Positions 7,052 through 14,739 of a stretch of 14,961 nucleotides of DNA are shown here, in pieces. Positions within the stretch are counted from its first letter, which is position 1. Each line of letters begins with the position of its first letter. A program made the position numbers and the translations under genes. Source of the stretch: JBCCJA01 sp039045975 (GTDB lineage Bacteria; Planctomycetota; Planctomycetia; Planctomycetales; Planctomycetaceae); the NCBI GenBank assembly GCA_039045975.1, contig JBCCJA010000076.1, positions 1 to 14,961 of the forward strand. Reading direction: 5' to 3'. The notes under the pieces were generated by a model. That model made no database searches, was not told the origin of the DNA, and worked only from the letters and a program-made list of their open reading frames with translations.

Positions 7052-8080
7052 ATGCCCTCGCCCTCGCCCGCCGCCGATTCGCCCGCCCCGCGGGCCGAGC
7101 GTGCCGGGCTGACGCTTATCGAGTCGGTCGTCGTCGTCGCCGTCATCGGAGTGCTGGCCGCGTTGCTCCTGCCTGCGGTCGCGTCGTCGCGACAGGCGGC
7201 CCGACGCATGCAGTGCACGCACAACCTGAGGCAGATCGGCCTCGCGCTGCACAACTATCACGACACGTTCGGCACGTTCCCGCCCGGACAGCTCGCCGAC
7301 TTGGAAGCCCCGCAAGACGGGGCCTACTGGGGCTGGGCCGCCTTGCTCCTGCCGTTCATCGAGCAGCGTCCGCTGCACGAGGAATTGGGCATCGGCGTCG
7401 TGTCGATCGACGAGGTCGCCGCCAACCCGGCGCGTGCGTCGCTCCTACAGACCGGCATCGACCTCTACCGTTGCCCGTCCGACCCGAGCGAGCGGTCTTC
7501 GCACCGCTTCCGCACGATCGACGCCGCGACGCCCGGCCCGGTCACGGCTCACATCTTCATCCCGCCCGGCCCCGGCGGCCCGTCGGGCGGCACGCCTGTT
7601 TTGACGACGTCGATCACGATCGCGAAGGCGAATTACGTCGGCTCGTACGGCAGCGGCTGGAAGTCGCGGCGGGCCGACTGGGACGCCGACGACTTCGCCG
7701 GCGACGGCCTTTTCGGCCGCAACTCCGAAGTCGACATCGCCGCGATCCGCGACGGCACGTCGAACACGCTCGCCGTCGGCGAGCGGTCGTCCCGCAACTA
7801 CGCGGCGGTCTGGGCCGGCGGGAATTCGTGGCAGGGCTGCGGGTTCGCCGACAACCAAATGGTGCTCGGCACGGCGTTCTATCCGCTCAACGACCCGCCG
7901 CTGGCCGCGAACATCGACTGCGACGGCGGCGGCTCGGCGAACTTCGGCAGCGAGCACCCCGGCGGGGCGAACTTCCTGTTCGCCGACGGCGGCGTGCGGC
8001 CGCTGTCGGAGACGATCGATGGCGACGTTTACCGCCGACTCGCCCGCCGCGACGACGGTGAGGTGCCGGGTGAGTTTTGA
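7052..8080 (+). CDS. DUF1559 family protein with prepilin-type N-terminal cleavage motif
   Basis: A 342-residue protein of the DUF1559 (pseudopilin-like, formerly SBP_bac_10) family, greatly expanded in planctomycetes. It begins with a short Pro/Ser-rich leader and then the type IV prepilin motif RAG-LTLIE, with Glu at +5 (E24), followed by a hydrophobic helix (SVVVVAVIGVLAALLLPAV). Next comes the family signature CTHNLRQIGLALHNYHDTFG..PPG (55-78). The C-terminus has the equally typical SEHPGGANFLFADGGVRPLS motif. The frame extends back to 6920, but the upstream residues lack conserved character, so ATG 7052 is preferred. Its biological function is unknown; a pseudopilin-like surface or export role is inferred from the N-terminus. 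The next gene overlaps its end, suggesting co-transcription. The 210 bp upstream shows nothing notable. Confidence 0.93.
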   Translation: MPSPSPAADSPAPRAERAGLTLIESVVVVAVIGVLAALLLPAVASSRQAARRMQCTHNLRQIGLALHNYHDTFGTFPPGQLADLEAPQDGAYWGWAALLLPFIEQRPLHEELGIGVVSIDEVAANPARASLLQTGIDLYRCPSDPSERSSHRFRTIDAATPGPVTAHIFIPPGPGGPSGGTPVLTTSITIAKANYVGSYGSGWKSRRADWDADDFAGDGLFGRNSEVDIAAIRDGTSNTLAVGERSSRNYAAVWAGGNSWQGCGFADNQMVLGTAFYPLNDPPLAANIDCDGGGSANFGSEHPGGANFLFADGGVRPLSETIDGDVYRRLARRDDGEVPGEF

Positions 8081-8561
8081 CCGGCCAGGATCCCGAGTCC
8101 GCCGTTTCCTGATCGTGACCATTGCGACCGCCCTGGCTGGCTGCGGCTTAGGCGAGACCGGCGACGTCGCCGACCACGGTCCGCACGGCGGCCACGTGAT
8201 GGCGACGTCGGGGGACGTCGACTTCCGGCTCGAACTCGCCCCCGACGGCGTCCGACGCCGGATGACGCTTTATGTCCAAGCCCGCGAGACCGGCAAGCCA
8301 TGGTCGCTCGATGTCGTGTCGCTCGAAGCCACGTTCATGGCCGACGGCCAGACGTTTGAGGCCCTCTTTAACGCCGCCCCTCGTCCGACCGACCCGGCGG
8401 AGGCCGCCTCCCGCTACGCGGTCGGCTTTGACGACCTCCCGCAACAACTGCTCGCCGCCGACCGCTTCGTGCTTAATGTGACCGTCCCGACGCCCGCCGA
8501 GGGGGCGACTTTCACGCTGCGACACGACAGCAATCACGGCCACACGTATCGGCACGACTGA
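8070..8561 (+). CDS. Small His-rich lipoprotein downstream of the DUF1559 gene
   Basis: A putative lipoprotein of 163 residues from GTG 8070. The hydrophobic leader RRFLIVTIATALAGC ends in a lipobox LAG-C (Cys25). The mature part starts with a His-rich patch HGPHGGH, continues as a predicted beta-rich domain (DVDFRLELAPDGVRRRMTLY), and ends in another His patch (HDSNHGHTYRHD). Both patches could bind a divalent metal, but this is inference. I chose GTG 8070 because GGTGAGG lies just upstream and because the next start back (ATG 8019) would put 17 unlikely residues before the leader. It overlaps the DUF1559 gene by 11 bp, suggesting translational coupling. Pairing a DUF1559 gene with a small lipoprotein is familiar in planctomycetes. 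I do not assign a function. Confidence 0.8.
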   Translation: MSFDRPGSRVRRFLIVTIATALAGCGLGETGDVADHGPHGGHVMATSGDVDFRLELAPDGVRRRMTLYVQARETGKPWSLDVVSLEATFMADGQTFEALFNAAPRPTDPAEAASRYAVGFDDLPQQLLAADRFVLNVTVPTPAEGATFTLRHDSNHGHTYRHD

Positions 8562-8609
8562 GCGTGCCGGGTGTCGAGAGTTTCACGCCGACAGGAGCTC
8601 GTTCGGGTC

Positions 8610-8634
8610 AGCCGGACGCGTGTCGCATCCGGCT
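8610..8634. terminator. Hairpin between convergent genes
   Basis: AGCCGGACGCG pairs with CGCATCCGGCT (11-bp stem, one mismatch) around a TGT loop. It lies 48 bp after the lipoprotein stop and 88 bp before the stop of the convergent threonine ammonia-lyase. That position suits a bidirectional terminator. No T-run follows on either strand; an AT-rich patch (CCTTAATTTATAT) lies about 25 bp further on. Confidence 0.45.
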
Positions 8635-8722
8635 CGCCCGCCGATCCAAACTCAGCAGATCCTTAATTTATATCGGAGCAGGCCGGTATTAATGAATGGC
8701 GCTTGCGGCGTCATCTCTTGCC

Positions 8723-10246
8723 TCACAGCATCCGAGTGACCGTGTCTTCGGACAGTACCTGATGCCGCCCTTTCAGGGCCTCGTCTCGGTTGAGCCGCGT
8801 CAGCATCACCTCGCGGTCGGCTGGGCCGCCGAATTCGAGGCCGACCAACGCGCGGCCGATCGGTTCGCCCGTGTAGGCGTAATTAAAATAGCAGACGTTC
8901 GCCAAGTCGCCGGTCCGTTCGAGGAATTCGTGCAGGGCACCGACCCGCTCGGGGAACTCGTACCGCAGCATCAGCGGATGGCCGAACGTCTCGGGCGCGT
9001 AGCGGATCGCCCGGAATTGAACGTCCTCGCTCGACGTGACGTCTGTGACGCCGATACCGGCCGCGTCGCAGCGATTAAAAACCTCCTCCAAGACGGCGGC
9101 GGAACTATCGAAGCCGATCACCGGCGCCGCCAGACTCGACCCAGACTTGCCGTATTGAAATTCGATGATGTTGCAATCGGACAAGACCTGCCGCAGAAGC
9201 CGTAGCAGCGAGCCCCGTTCCTCGGCGATCTCGAACCGCAGGTGCCGTCGCGTCTCGCCGCCGGTGCCCGCCTCCGCGGCGATCACCGCCAGCCGCGAAA
9301 AGTCCATATTCGCGCCACACATGACGGCCAGCGTCCGCTTGCCGTCCAACCGGTCTTTTTGACTTAGAAGTCCCGCCAGTCCGAGCGCACCGGCCGGCTC
9401 GACGATCCGGCGTCGCCAGTTCCAGAACGCGCGGATCGCGCCGCAGACTTCCTGCTCGCCGACGGTGACGAACTCGTCGATCAGTTCGCTGCACAACGCG
9501 TACGTCAGGTCGCCCGCCCGCTGCACCGCCGTCCCGTCGCAGAAGATGTCGAGCTCGTCGAGCGTCACCGGCCCGCCGTTCCGCACCGCCGCCGCCATCG
9601 ACGCCTGGCCCTCGGCCTCGACGCCGACGATCCGGATCCCCGGCATGTAGTGCTTCAGCCAGCACGCCGCCGCGGCCGCCATGCCACCGCCGCCGATCTG
9701 CAGGTAGGCCACGTCGAACGGCCCGACGCCCGACATCACGACCTCGTCGGCGAGCGTGCCCTGGCCGCCCATCGTTGCGAGGTCGTCGTACGGGTGGACC
9801 AGCGGCCGGTCGTGTTCCTCGGTGAAGCGTCGGGCCGCCGCGAACGACTGGTCGAACGTGTCGCCGACGAGTTCGATCGTCACGCGGCCGCCGCCGTGCA
9901 TCGCGACGGCCTGCCGCTTCATCAGCGGCGTCGGCCGCGGCATGAAGACCGTCGCGTCGCAGCCGAGCTTCGCCGCCGCCAGCGCGACCCCCTGCGCGTG
10001 GTTGCCGGCCGAGGCGCACACGACACCCCGCCCGCGTGCCGCCGCGTCGAGCGTCGCCATGTGGTTGTACGCGCCGCGCCACTTGTAGGCGTGGATCGGC
10101 GGCTGGTCCTCCCGCTTGACCCACACCTCGGCCGCGGTCCCGATGTCGAGCCGCTCCAACGGCGTCGGCTCCCGCACCGCATAAACCCGCTGCCGGGCCA
10201 GCAAGATCTCGTCAAAAAGCTGTTCGCGGAGCGACGCGGCGTTCAT
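8723..10246 (-). CDS. ilvA: Threonine ammonia-lyase, biosynthetic (threonine dehydratase)
   Basis: A 507-residue cytoplasmic PLP enzyme that converts threonine to 2-oxobutanoate and ammonia, the first committed step to isoleucine. Length and order match the long biosynthetic form (about 514 residues in E. coli). The catalytic domain covers about 1-325: VWVKREDQPP, the PLP lysine K55 in HAYKWRGAYN (usually SFKLRGAY), ASAGNHAQGVA (78-88) for substrate and cofactor binding, the phosphate-binding GGGGMA loop (185-190), and VEPAGALGLAG. Two ACT-like regulatory domains follow, one beginning near HLRFEIAEERGSLLRLL and one near MLRYEFPERVGALHEFL. These normally give isoleucine inhibition and valine activation, so allosteric control is likely. 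ATG 10246 has no clear Shine-Dalgarno site. It does not lie with other isoleucine genes here. Confidence 0.96.
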   Translation of the reverse strand: MNAASLREQLFDEILLARQRVYAVREPTPLERLDIGTAAEVWVKREDQPPIHAYKWRGAYNHMATLDAAARGRGVVCASAGNHAQGVALAAAKLGCDATVFMPRPTPLMKRQAVAMHGGGRVTIELVGDTFDQSFAAARRFTEEHDRPLVHPYDDLATMGGQGTLADEVVMSGVGPFDVAYLQIGGGGMAAAAACWLKHYMPGIRIVGVEAEGQASMAAAVRNGGPVTLDELDIFCDGTAVQRAGDLTYALCSELIDEFVTVGEQEVCGAIRAFWNWRRRIVEPAGALGLAGLLSQKDRLDGKRTLAVMCGANMDFSRLAVIAAEAGTGGETRRHLRFEIAEERGSLLRLLRQVLSDCNIIEFQYGKSGSSLAAPVIGFDSSAAVLEEVFNRCDAAGIGVTDVTSSEDVQFRAIRYAPETFGHPLMLRYEFPERVGALHEFLERTGDLANVCYFNYAYTGEPIGRALVGLEFGGPADREVMLTRLNRDEALKGRHQVLSEDTVTRML

Positions 10247-10341
10247 CGGGGGCGGAAAATTCGAAGGGACGAGGTGAGCTAACCGACGCTACAAGCCTAC
10301 CCGCCCTCGAAATGACCCGACCACCGGATGAGTCACGAGAC

Positions 10342-10513
10342 GGGTGGCCCGGACCGCGTCCGGGTCGCGAAGCGACGAGCGGCCGTCAATTCGCGGTGCC
10401 GGCACGGCGGACACAACGCGACCTGGCGGATCGCAGTGTCGCGCCGCTTGTGCCTACGGCATCCGGATGCGGCCCGGACCACCCAGTCGATGAGAGTCAT
10501 CCGGGACACCCGG
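10342..10513 (+). repeat. Palindromic interspersed element, copy C (full length, with tail)
   Basis: The core is 10342-10484 (143 bp) and the tail is 10485-10513. The left end is GGGTGG, then CCGGAC-CGC-GTCCGG, then TCGC-GAA-GCGA, then CGAGCGG. The right end, read on the minus strand, is GGGTGG, then a weaker first hairpin (TCCGG/CCGGA), then TGCC-GTA-GGCA, then CAAGCGG. The tail ends in CCGGG-ACA-CCCGG. The element stops 10 bp beyond the TAG (10524-10526) of the minus-strand hydrolase, so it would be transcribed in that gene's 3' region. The rest of the 277-bp gap between ilvA and the hydrolase shows nothing else. Confidence 0.85.
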
Positions 10514-10523
10514 CGATCGAGTG

Positions 10524-11906
10524 CTACCGGTTCGACGACGAGATGTCGTTCGCATCGGACGAAAGCCCGGCCGTGTTGACGGAGAGCACGCGATAGCGAT
10601 CGACGTCCTTCGGCGCGTTTTCGGGAATCTCGTATTTGACATCTCGTAGCGGCAGTCGCGGCGTATCGCTGCCCGAGAGCCCTTGAAACAGCTCACGACC
10701 GTACGGGTTGTCGTGGTGTCGCGGGACGGAGGCGATCGGCTCGCCGTCCAATAAGACGATGAAGTGCCGGATCCCGCTTTCGATGTCGGCCGTCGCGTCC
10801 CATTCGAGTGCACCGTTAACGACTCGGACGTTCTTCGGGGCGGGGGGAGCTGTTTTATCCGGTACTTCGGCGTCGATGATATATGATCTCCAAGCCTCGG
10901 CGAACGACTTGTTGGGGAGCCATATGGAAGACTCAAGATTCCCCTCATAGTCGCCTTTCGGCACCGGTTCGATCGATGGGAAATCGTTCGACAATCGCGC
11001 CAACCAGGCGGGATCGGTCGGCTGGGCGCGACAAATATTACTCCCGTCGACCGGCAGCCGAGACTCCAAGCACGTATCCAACCAGGGGATCGCTACGTAC
11101 CGTTGATTGCCGGACGTGTGCTCGGTCAATGGGTCGACCGTCAGGCCGAACAGGCCTCCTCCGCTTCGCATTTTGTTCAGCAGCTTTTGGGCATAGGGCC
11201 ATAAACGGGCGAACCGTCCGTCTTTTTCGGTGACACCTTCTTTGGTGCCGATGTGCAGCATCATCGGCACGGCGTAAGCTGCCTCCGGAACCGATATAAT
11301 GTCGCTACCACTCGCGATCGGATCGTCGAACACATTCGGTCCGCCCGACTTCATCCAGACGGCCGCGACCCGGTCAGGATGCAATAGCGTCATCGTACCG
11401 ACCCAATATCCGCCGCCGCTGTGTCCCCATAGCGCCCACGGCACGTCGGCCAGTTCGGAGTGCCCGCTGATCTGTCCGAGTTCTTCGAGCGACCTCAGAA
11501 ACGCAGCCTCCGAGCCGCGCGCGGGATCGCGCCACCGCAAGCAACTTTCGCCCTCGGCGATTTCGTAGGCGGCCGAGAACAGGGCACAGTCATGCTTGAT
11601 CGCCAGGGCCTGCCAGTGCAGGTCGTACGCCCCGGTCATCCCCGTGCTCGCCGACCAATGGCCGCAACCGTGTTGATGCACGATCACGCCGCGAAGTCTG
11701 TCGGCCGACGGCGGGATCCAAACGGTATATTGGACCGCGAGGTCCAACTCGCCGTCGACCGACGACGCCTCGTACCGCACCCGATAATAGGGCGATTCGG
11801 CGGGCGGTGCCGAATCGTAAGAGTCAGGCCGAATCTGCGCGACGGCCGGGCCGGCGATCGAGAGCAGAAAAGAGGCACCTAAAATTATAAGTATTAAGCG
11901 GCTCAT
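10524..11906 (-). CDS. Secreted alpha/beta hydrolase with C-terminal fibronectin-III-like region
   Basis: A 460-residue exported protein. The signal peptide is MSRLILIILGASFLLSIAGP, cut after AVA. The nucleophile elbow WGHSGGG (161-167, Ser163), the oxyanion-loop-like VIVHQHGCG (75-82) and the following helix and strand suit an alpha/beta hydrolase of the esterase or depolymerase kind. GTKEG and the TEHTSGNQR His are candidate later active-site regions, but the acid and His are not certain. After about residue 350, TAPPAPKNVRVVNGALEWDA...YRVLSVNTAGLSSD resembles a fibronectin type III-like domain. ATG 11906 has AAAGG 7 bp upstream. The substrate is unknown; a carbohydrate or ester target outside the cytoplasm is plausible given the sulfatases nearby. 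The C-terminus ends just before palindromic element C. Confidence 0.82.
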   Translation of the reverse strand: MSRLILIILGASFLLSIAGPAVAQIRPDSYDSAPPAESPYYRVRYEASSVDGELDLAVQYTVWIPPSADRLRGVIVHQHGCGHWSASTGMTGAYDLHWQALAIKHDCALFSAAYEIAEGESCLRWRDPARGSEAAFLRSLEELGQISGHSELADVPWALWGHSGGGYWVGTMTLLHPDRVAAVWMKSGGPNVFDDPIASGSDIISVPEAAYAVPMMLHIGTKEGVTEKDGRFARLWPYAQKLLNKMRSGGGLFGLTVDPLTEHTSGNQRYVAIPWLDTCLESRLPVDGSNICRAQPTDPAWLARLSNDFPSIEPVPKGDYEGNLESSIWLPNKSFAEAWRSYIIDAEVPDKTAPPAPKNVRVVNGALEWDATADIESGIRHFIVLLDGEPIASVPRHHDNPYGRELFQGLSGSDTPRLPLRDVKYEIPENAPKDVDRYRVLSVNTAGLSSDANDISSSNR

Positions 11907-12115
11907 CGCTGACCTTTAATGTGACTACAAGGCAACCGCGGCATCTCTCGGGCGGTCTTTGCTGACCTTTGTAACCAGCACCTTCCATGACCCGCCACAG
12001 TCAGCGTGCATCCGCGATAGCGGACGACGCCCTTAAGCCAGTCGGAAGACAAGGTTTTGTCGCACGAACCGCGGCTACACGCGGGATCGACGTCTGTCAG
12101 CAAAGTCTGATCTAC

Positions 12116-12153
12116 GGACCACCCGAGTAGTGGAGGTCGTCCGAGGTGCCCGG
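12116..12153 (+). repeat. Palindromic element end plus tail, degenerate fragment
   Basis: GGACCACCCG, then a GAGGTCGTCCGAGG stretch, then TGCCCGG. This aligns with the right end plus 28-bp tail of copy B (14876-14913) at roughly 30 of 38 positions by eye. No matching hairpins precede it, so it is the remnant of a decayed or deleted copy. Confidence 0.6.
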
Positions 12154-12232
12154 CGTCGGCCCGCTGGGACGTCCTCGGCAAACCAGTCGGCATCAAGATC
12201 TAAGTGACGCCCGCACTCTGAACGCTGCCACA

Positions 12233-12297
12233 GGGCGGTCCGGACCGCGTCCGGGTCGCGACGCGACGGGCGGCCGCCAATTCGCGTTGCGGGCGCC
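12233..12297 (+). repeat. Palindromic element, left half only (copy D)
   Basis: GGGCGG, then CCGGAC-CGC-GTCCGG, then TCGC-GAC-GCGA, then CGGGCGG, and then about 20 bp (CGCCAATTCGCG) matching the interior of copy C. The match fades before the TGA of the DUF3299-like gene (12313-12315 on the minus strand), and no right end is present. Like copy C, it lies within about 15 bp of a stop codon. Confidence 0.75.
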
Positions 12298-12312
12298 TGT
12301 CGTGGCCGTCAC

Positions 12313-12945
12313 TCAACGAAACATCGGCTCGTTACGGCACATGTTCATTACATTCGGCGGTACGATATTTTTAATATCGACAAACTCGATCTCGGCGTCC
12401 TCCAATGTAAAGAACGACTTAATATAATTCTCTTTTTGCAGCCGGAAGATGCCCGTGACGCTGACGAAAACGACCGAGTTTTTCGGGTCAGCCTTTGATG
12501 CGGGGAAGGGGGCGTCGTTACATTCGACCAGGACACTGAACTGACGACGCGGGATCGGCGTGAGGCCGCAACACCAAGCGACCCCCTCGTTTCCGGGCAG
12601 GAGGAGGAACTCGGTGACTTCGTCTTCGCCCCGGTCGTTCTCGCGCACTCCCGATTTAAGCAGCATCCCGACGCCCGGCAGCTCGACCCGTCGGCCGTCG
12701 GCCGCCAGCACCGATTCATGAAATTCGGGTATCAGCTCTCCGCCGGACTCCTCTTCGAATGACGTGTCTTTAATATCTCGCCACAACTGAGGCTCGGGTA
12801 TCTCCGCCGTGCCGCTGTCGGCGGGGCTCTGCCATGCACCGTTCGACGGCAAGGTCGGGTTCATCCAGGCCGTGAGCAGTCGGCTATTCCATAGCGAGAT
12901 CAACACGAAAATGATCAAGCCGATCGGAATATCGAGTCTCTTCAT
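12313..12945 (-). CDS. DUF3299-like membrane-anchored protein, partner of the metal permease
   Basis: A 210-residue protein beginning at ATG 12945, preceded by GAGGAGG at good spacing. Longer upstream frames lie inside the permease gene. Residues 5-20 form one membrane segment or uncleaved signal anchor (IPIGLIIFVLISLW), and the remainder is predicted outside the cytoplasm. The block LIPEFHESVLAADGRRVELP (71-90), followed by GVGM, VTEFLLLPG and a CC pair (125-126, WCCG), fits DUF3299, where a DG..V.LPG motif precedes EFLL and a Cys-containing loop. The CC pair and later C142 and C203 could bind metal. The ATG overlaps the TGA of the permease (ATGA, 12942-12945), so the two are probably translationally coupled. 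The role is likely accessory to metal handling; direct function is unknown. Confidence 0.75.
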   Translation of the reverse strand: MKRLDIPIGLIIFVLISLWNSRLLTAWMNPTLPSNGAWQSPADSGTAEIPEPQLWRDIKDTSFEEESGGELIPEFHESVLAADGRRVELPGVGMLLKSGVRENDRGEDEVTEFLLLPGNEGVAWCCGLTPIPRRQFSVLVECNDAPFPASKADPKNSVVFVSVTGIFRLQKENYIKSFFTLEDAEIEFVDIKNIVPPNVMNMCRNEPMFR

Positions 12946-14123
12946 AACGCGGCCTCCTCGGCTGACCGCGTCGCGTCGGCAATATGGTCGCATCCCGCGT
13001 GCTCGTGCCCGTGCGCGACGCGGCGGTACAGTCCCGCCCCGATCGTTACCAGCAAGATCACAATAAAAGGGTAGTGCCACGCCGGCACGTTGGCCGCGAT
13101 GCGTCCGAGGCTGTTGCGCTCGACCCGGTTGCCGAAAATCATGGGGACGCAGCAACTCTTCACTTCTAATTCGTCGGCCGAGATCATCGTCGCCTCGTAT
13201 TCATAAGTAGCGAAGACGACGTGGTCGGCGATCAGGCCGCCCGCGAGGGCGACCGTCAGCAGTCCGGCGGCGTAAAACGCGGCGGTTCCGAGCCCCATGC
13301 TCCGCCAAATCGCGTTGAGCTCGCCGAGGTTCGTCGCCGGGCCGGCGATCATATAGGCCAGCATCGCACCGGGCATCGCGCCGCGCATCAGCATCGCCCA
13401 TACGATCGGGATCGTCGGGACCGAGCACGTGTAGACCGGTATGGCGATGACGACCACGACCAGGAGCGTCCAGAGGCTGCGCGTCCCGAGGTAAGCCTCG
13501 GTCAATTCGATCGGCAAGAACGCGAGCACCAACGCCGCGACCGAGAGGCCGATCACCAAGTCGACGCTGATGTCGGCCCCGAGATCCCAGAACGCCCAGC
13601 GTATGACGCGGCCGAGCCGCGATCTGTCCTTGAGGACGGGCCTATCGTGTTCCCCTTCGTGCTCGACCCGATCGACGATGGCGTCGAAGTCGGTGACCGG
13701 ACGGGTCCGGTCACGCAGGAGCCGGTTGCCGATCAGGCCGATCAGGAACGAACCGGCCAGCGTGACCCCGGCATAGGTCGCCAGATACATCGGCCCGAGC
13801 ATCATGCCGACCATGATGACGGCCACCGGCGAGATCGCCGGGGAGCTGGTCATGAACGACAACGCCGTGCCGCGAGCGGCGCCGGCCCGGTGCACGCCTA
13901 CCCCGAGCGGGATCACTCCGCACGAGCAGATCGGCAACAACGCCCCGATGCCGACCGCGTTCAGTACCGGCCGGACGCCCTTGTCGCCCAAATGCGTCGC
14001 CAACGACTCCCGCGAGACGTACTCCTTGATCAGCGCCGCCGCGATGTAGCCCAGCACGAGGTAAGGGGCTGACATGGCCAGCGCCATGAACAGGGAATTG
14101 CCGAAGAGTGACAGCTGATCCAT
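12942..14123 (-). CDS. SO_0444-type permease, probable Cu/Zn or related metal efflux
   Basis: A 393-residue inner-membrane permease of the DUF318/ArsP-like superfamily, most similar in features to SO_0444-family Cu/Zn efflux transporters. It has about 8-10 membrane segments. Family marks are LLPICSCGVIPLG (63-75, with the CSC pair C66/C68), FMTSSPAISP (90-99) and, in the second half, VYTCSVPTIPI with C233 followed by AGPATN (260-265). A cytoplasmic loop near 140-175 is charged. The C-terminus carries a CC pair (324-325) and HGHEHAGCDH (371-380), likely metal ligands. ATG 14123 is preferred to GTG 14156 because GAGGAG lies 10 bp upstream and the first helix follows at once. It is the first gene of a two-gene operon. 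The metal cannot be fixed from sequence; arsenicals are an alternative within the superfamily. Confidence 0.88.
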   Translation of the reverse strand: MDQLSLFGNSLFMALAMSAPYLVLGYIAAALIKEYVSRESLATHLGDKGVRPVLNAVGIGALLPICSCGVIPLGVGVHRAGAARGTALSFMTSSPAISPVAVIMVGMMLGPMYLATYAGVTLAGSFLIGLIGNRLLRDRTRPVTDFDAIVDRVEHEGEHDRPVLKDRSRLGRVIRWAFWDLGADISVDLVIGLSVAALVLAFLPIELTEAYLGTRSLWTLLVVVVIAIPVYTCSVPTIPIVWAMLMRGAMPGAMLAYMIAGPATNLGELNAIWRSMGLGTAAFYAAGLLTVALAGGLIADHVVFATYEYEATMISADELEVKSCCVPMIFGNRVERNSLGRIAANVPAWHYPFIVILLVTIGAGLYRRVAHGHEHAGCDHIADATRSAEEAAL

Positions 14124-14188
14124 GAGGCTCTCGCTCCTCGCACGCGGACGCCGCACTCACTACCAGCAGTCATGAAGCTGCGTCCGGT

Positions 14189-14314
14189 TTACGATACAAA
14201 CGCGAGATCGGCGGCCTCAAGCGCCCGGCTCGGTCTGTCGGCGTGGTCACATTCGATGCCTTCCGATTGGTCGATCGACCGCAGTTGGTCATGCGAGAAC
14301 TGGGCAACGCGGTC
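14189..14314 (-). pseudogene. Possible 41-residue gene relic
   Basis: Between a TGA at 14315-14317 and a TAA at 14189-14191 the minus strand reads DRVAQFSHDQLRSIDQSEG, then IECDHADRPSRALEAADL and a short end. Its composition looks like real protein rather than a shadow frame, with a helix-like start and a C-D-H motif. There is no start codon at the beginning. It could be a decayed fragment of a gene once upstream of the metal permease. No family can be named, and chance is a serious alternative. Confidence 0.2.
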
Positions 14315-14378
14315 TCACCTAACCTTCCGGCTCAGGACGGCCGGAACCGCTTCGCCCGCGTTGACTTGTACCCGCGCC

Positions 14379-14531
14379 GGGCGGTCTGACTGCCATGACG
14401 GCCGGATGCCGCAAGCACAAGCAGCCCGATCGTTGGCAAGCTTTTTGTTATGGAACGTCTCACGCCGAGGCAGCCCGCACGGTGCGGCTTCTTGTCGCTC
14501 CGCGATCCGGCCGAGAACGGCCGGACCACCC
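14379..14531 (+). repeat. Palindromic interspersed element, copy E
   Basis: The left end is GGGCGG, a degraded first hairpin, then TGCC-GCA-AGCA and CAAGCAG. The right end, read on the minus strand, is GGGTGG, then CCGGCCG-TTCT-CGGCCGG, then TCGC-GGA-GCGA, then CAAGAAG. The element is 153 bp and shares no evident interior with copies A-D, so it is a variant built on the same ends. A weakly tail-like stretch follows to about 14555. Confidence 0.75.
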
Positions 14532-14586
14532 GTTAGAAGGGCGTCTCAGGTACCAAGCGATGCACAAGTGGTGCCGTCTGCCTTTT

Positions 14587-14682
14587 GTGTGCCACTGGAT
14601 CGGCCAGTGCGATCCGACATCCCGTTTGCCTAGGTCGGAAGGCCTTCCGTAACACGGCACTGGCAGAGCCAGTGACACCCGG
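14587..14682. repeat. Inverted pair of CACTGGC hairpins
   Basis: Hairpin 1 is CACTGG-ATCGG-CCAGTG (14593-14609), preceded by GTGTGC. Hairpin 2 is CACTGGC-AGA-GCCAGTG (14658-14674), followed by ACACCC. The outer flanks are inverted relative to each other: GTGYCACTGG faces outward on both sides. The two hairpins thus bound a unit of about 96 bp with an unrelated spacer, and a single copy occurs at 739-765. This is a second, separate hairpin family. Confidence 0.7.
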
Positions 14683-14739
14683 CAGAGCTTCGGGTCGGGG
14701 TCGATCCCGAGCGAGTGATGCGGGCCACCTGTCTAAATA

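Larger units (their letters stand above)
11907..12312. other. 406-bp intergenic region with two partial palindromic elements
   Basis: This lies between the DUF3299-like gene and the secreted hydrolase, both on the minus strand. I see no credible gene; a minus frame at 11903-12196 has no recognisable motif. The region holds an element end fragment at 12116-12153 and an element left half at 12233-12297. The stretch 11930-12110 shows neither repeats nor coding character that I can recognise. The hydrolase promoter should lie near 11920-12000, but I cannot point to boxes. Confidence 0.55.

Noticed and set aside
10312..10596. A 94-codon + frame between ilvA and the hydrolase
   Set aside because: It is made of palindromic element C and the antisense of the hydrolase C-terminus.
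11903..12196. A 97-codon minus frame upstream of the hydrolase
   Set aside because: No recognisable motif; it includes the decayed element tail and ends over the hydrolase start, so it is more likely spacer than gene.
14269..14280. GGTCGATCGACC as an operator of the metal-permease operon
   Set aside because: A single 12-bp palindrome made of GATC/CGAC words is expected by chance in such DNA; similar words occur at 5030, and no regulator gene is adjacent.
14172..14633. A 153-codon + frame in the non-coding end region
   Set aside because: It runs through element E and a CACTGGC hairpin; its composition follows the repeats and no protein family is evident.
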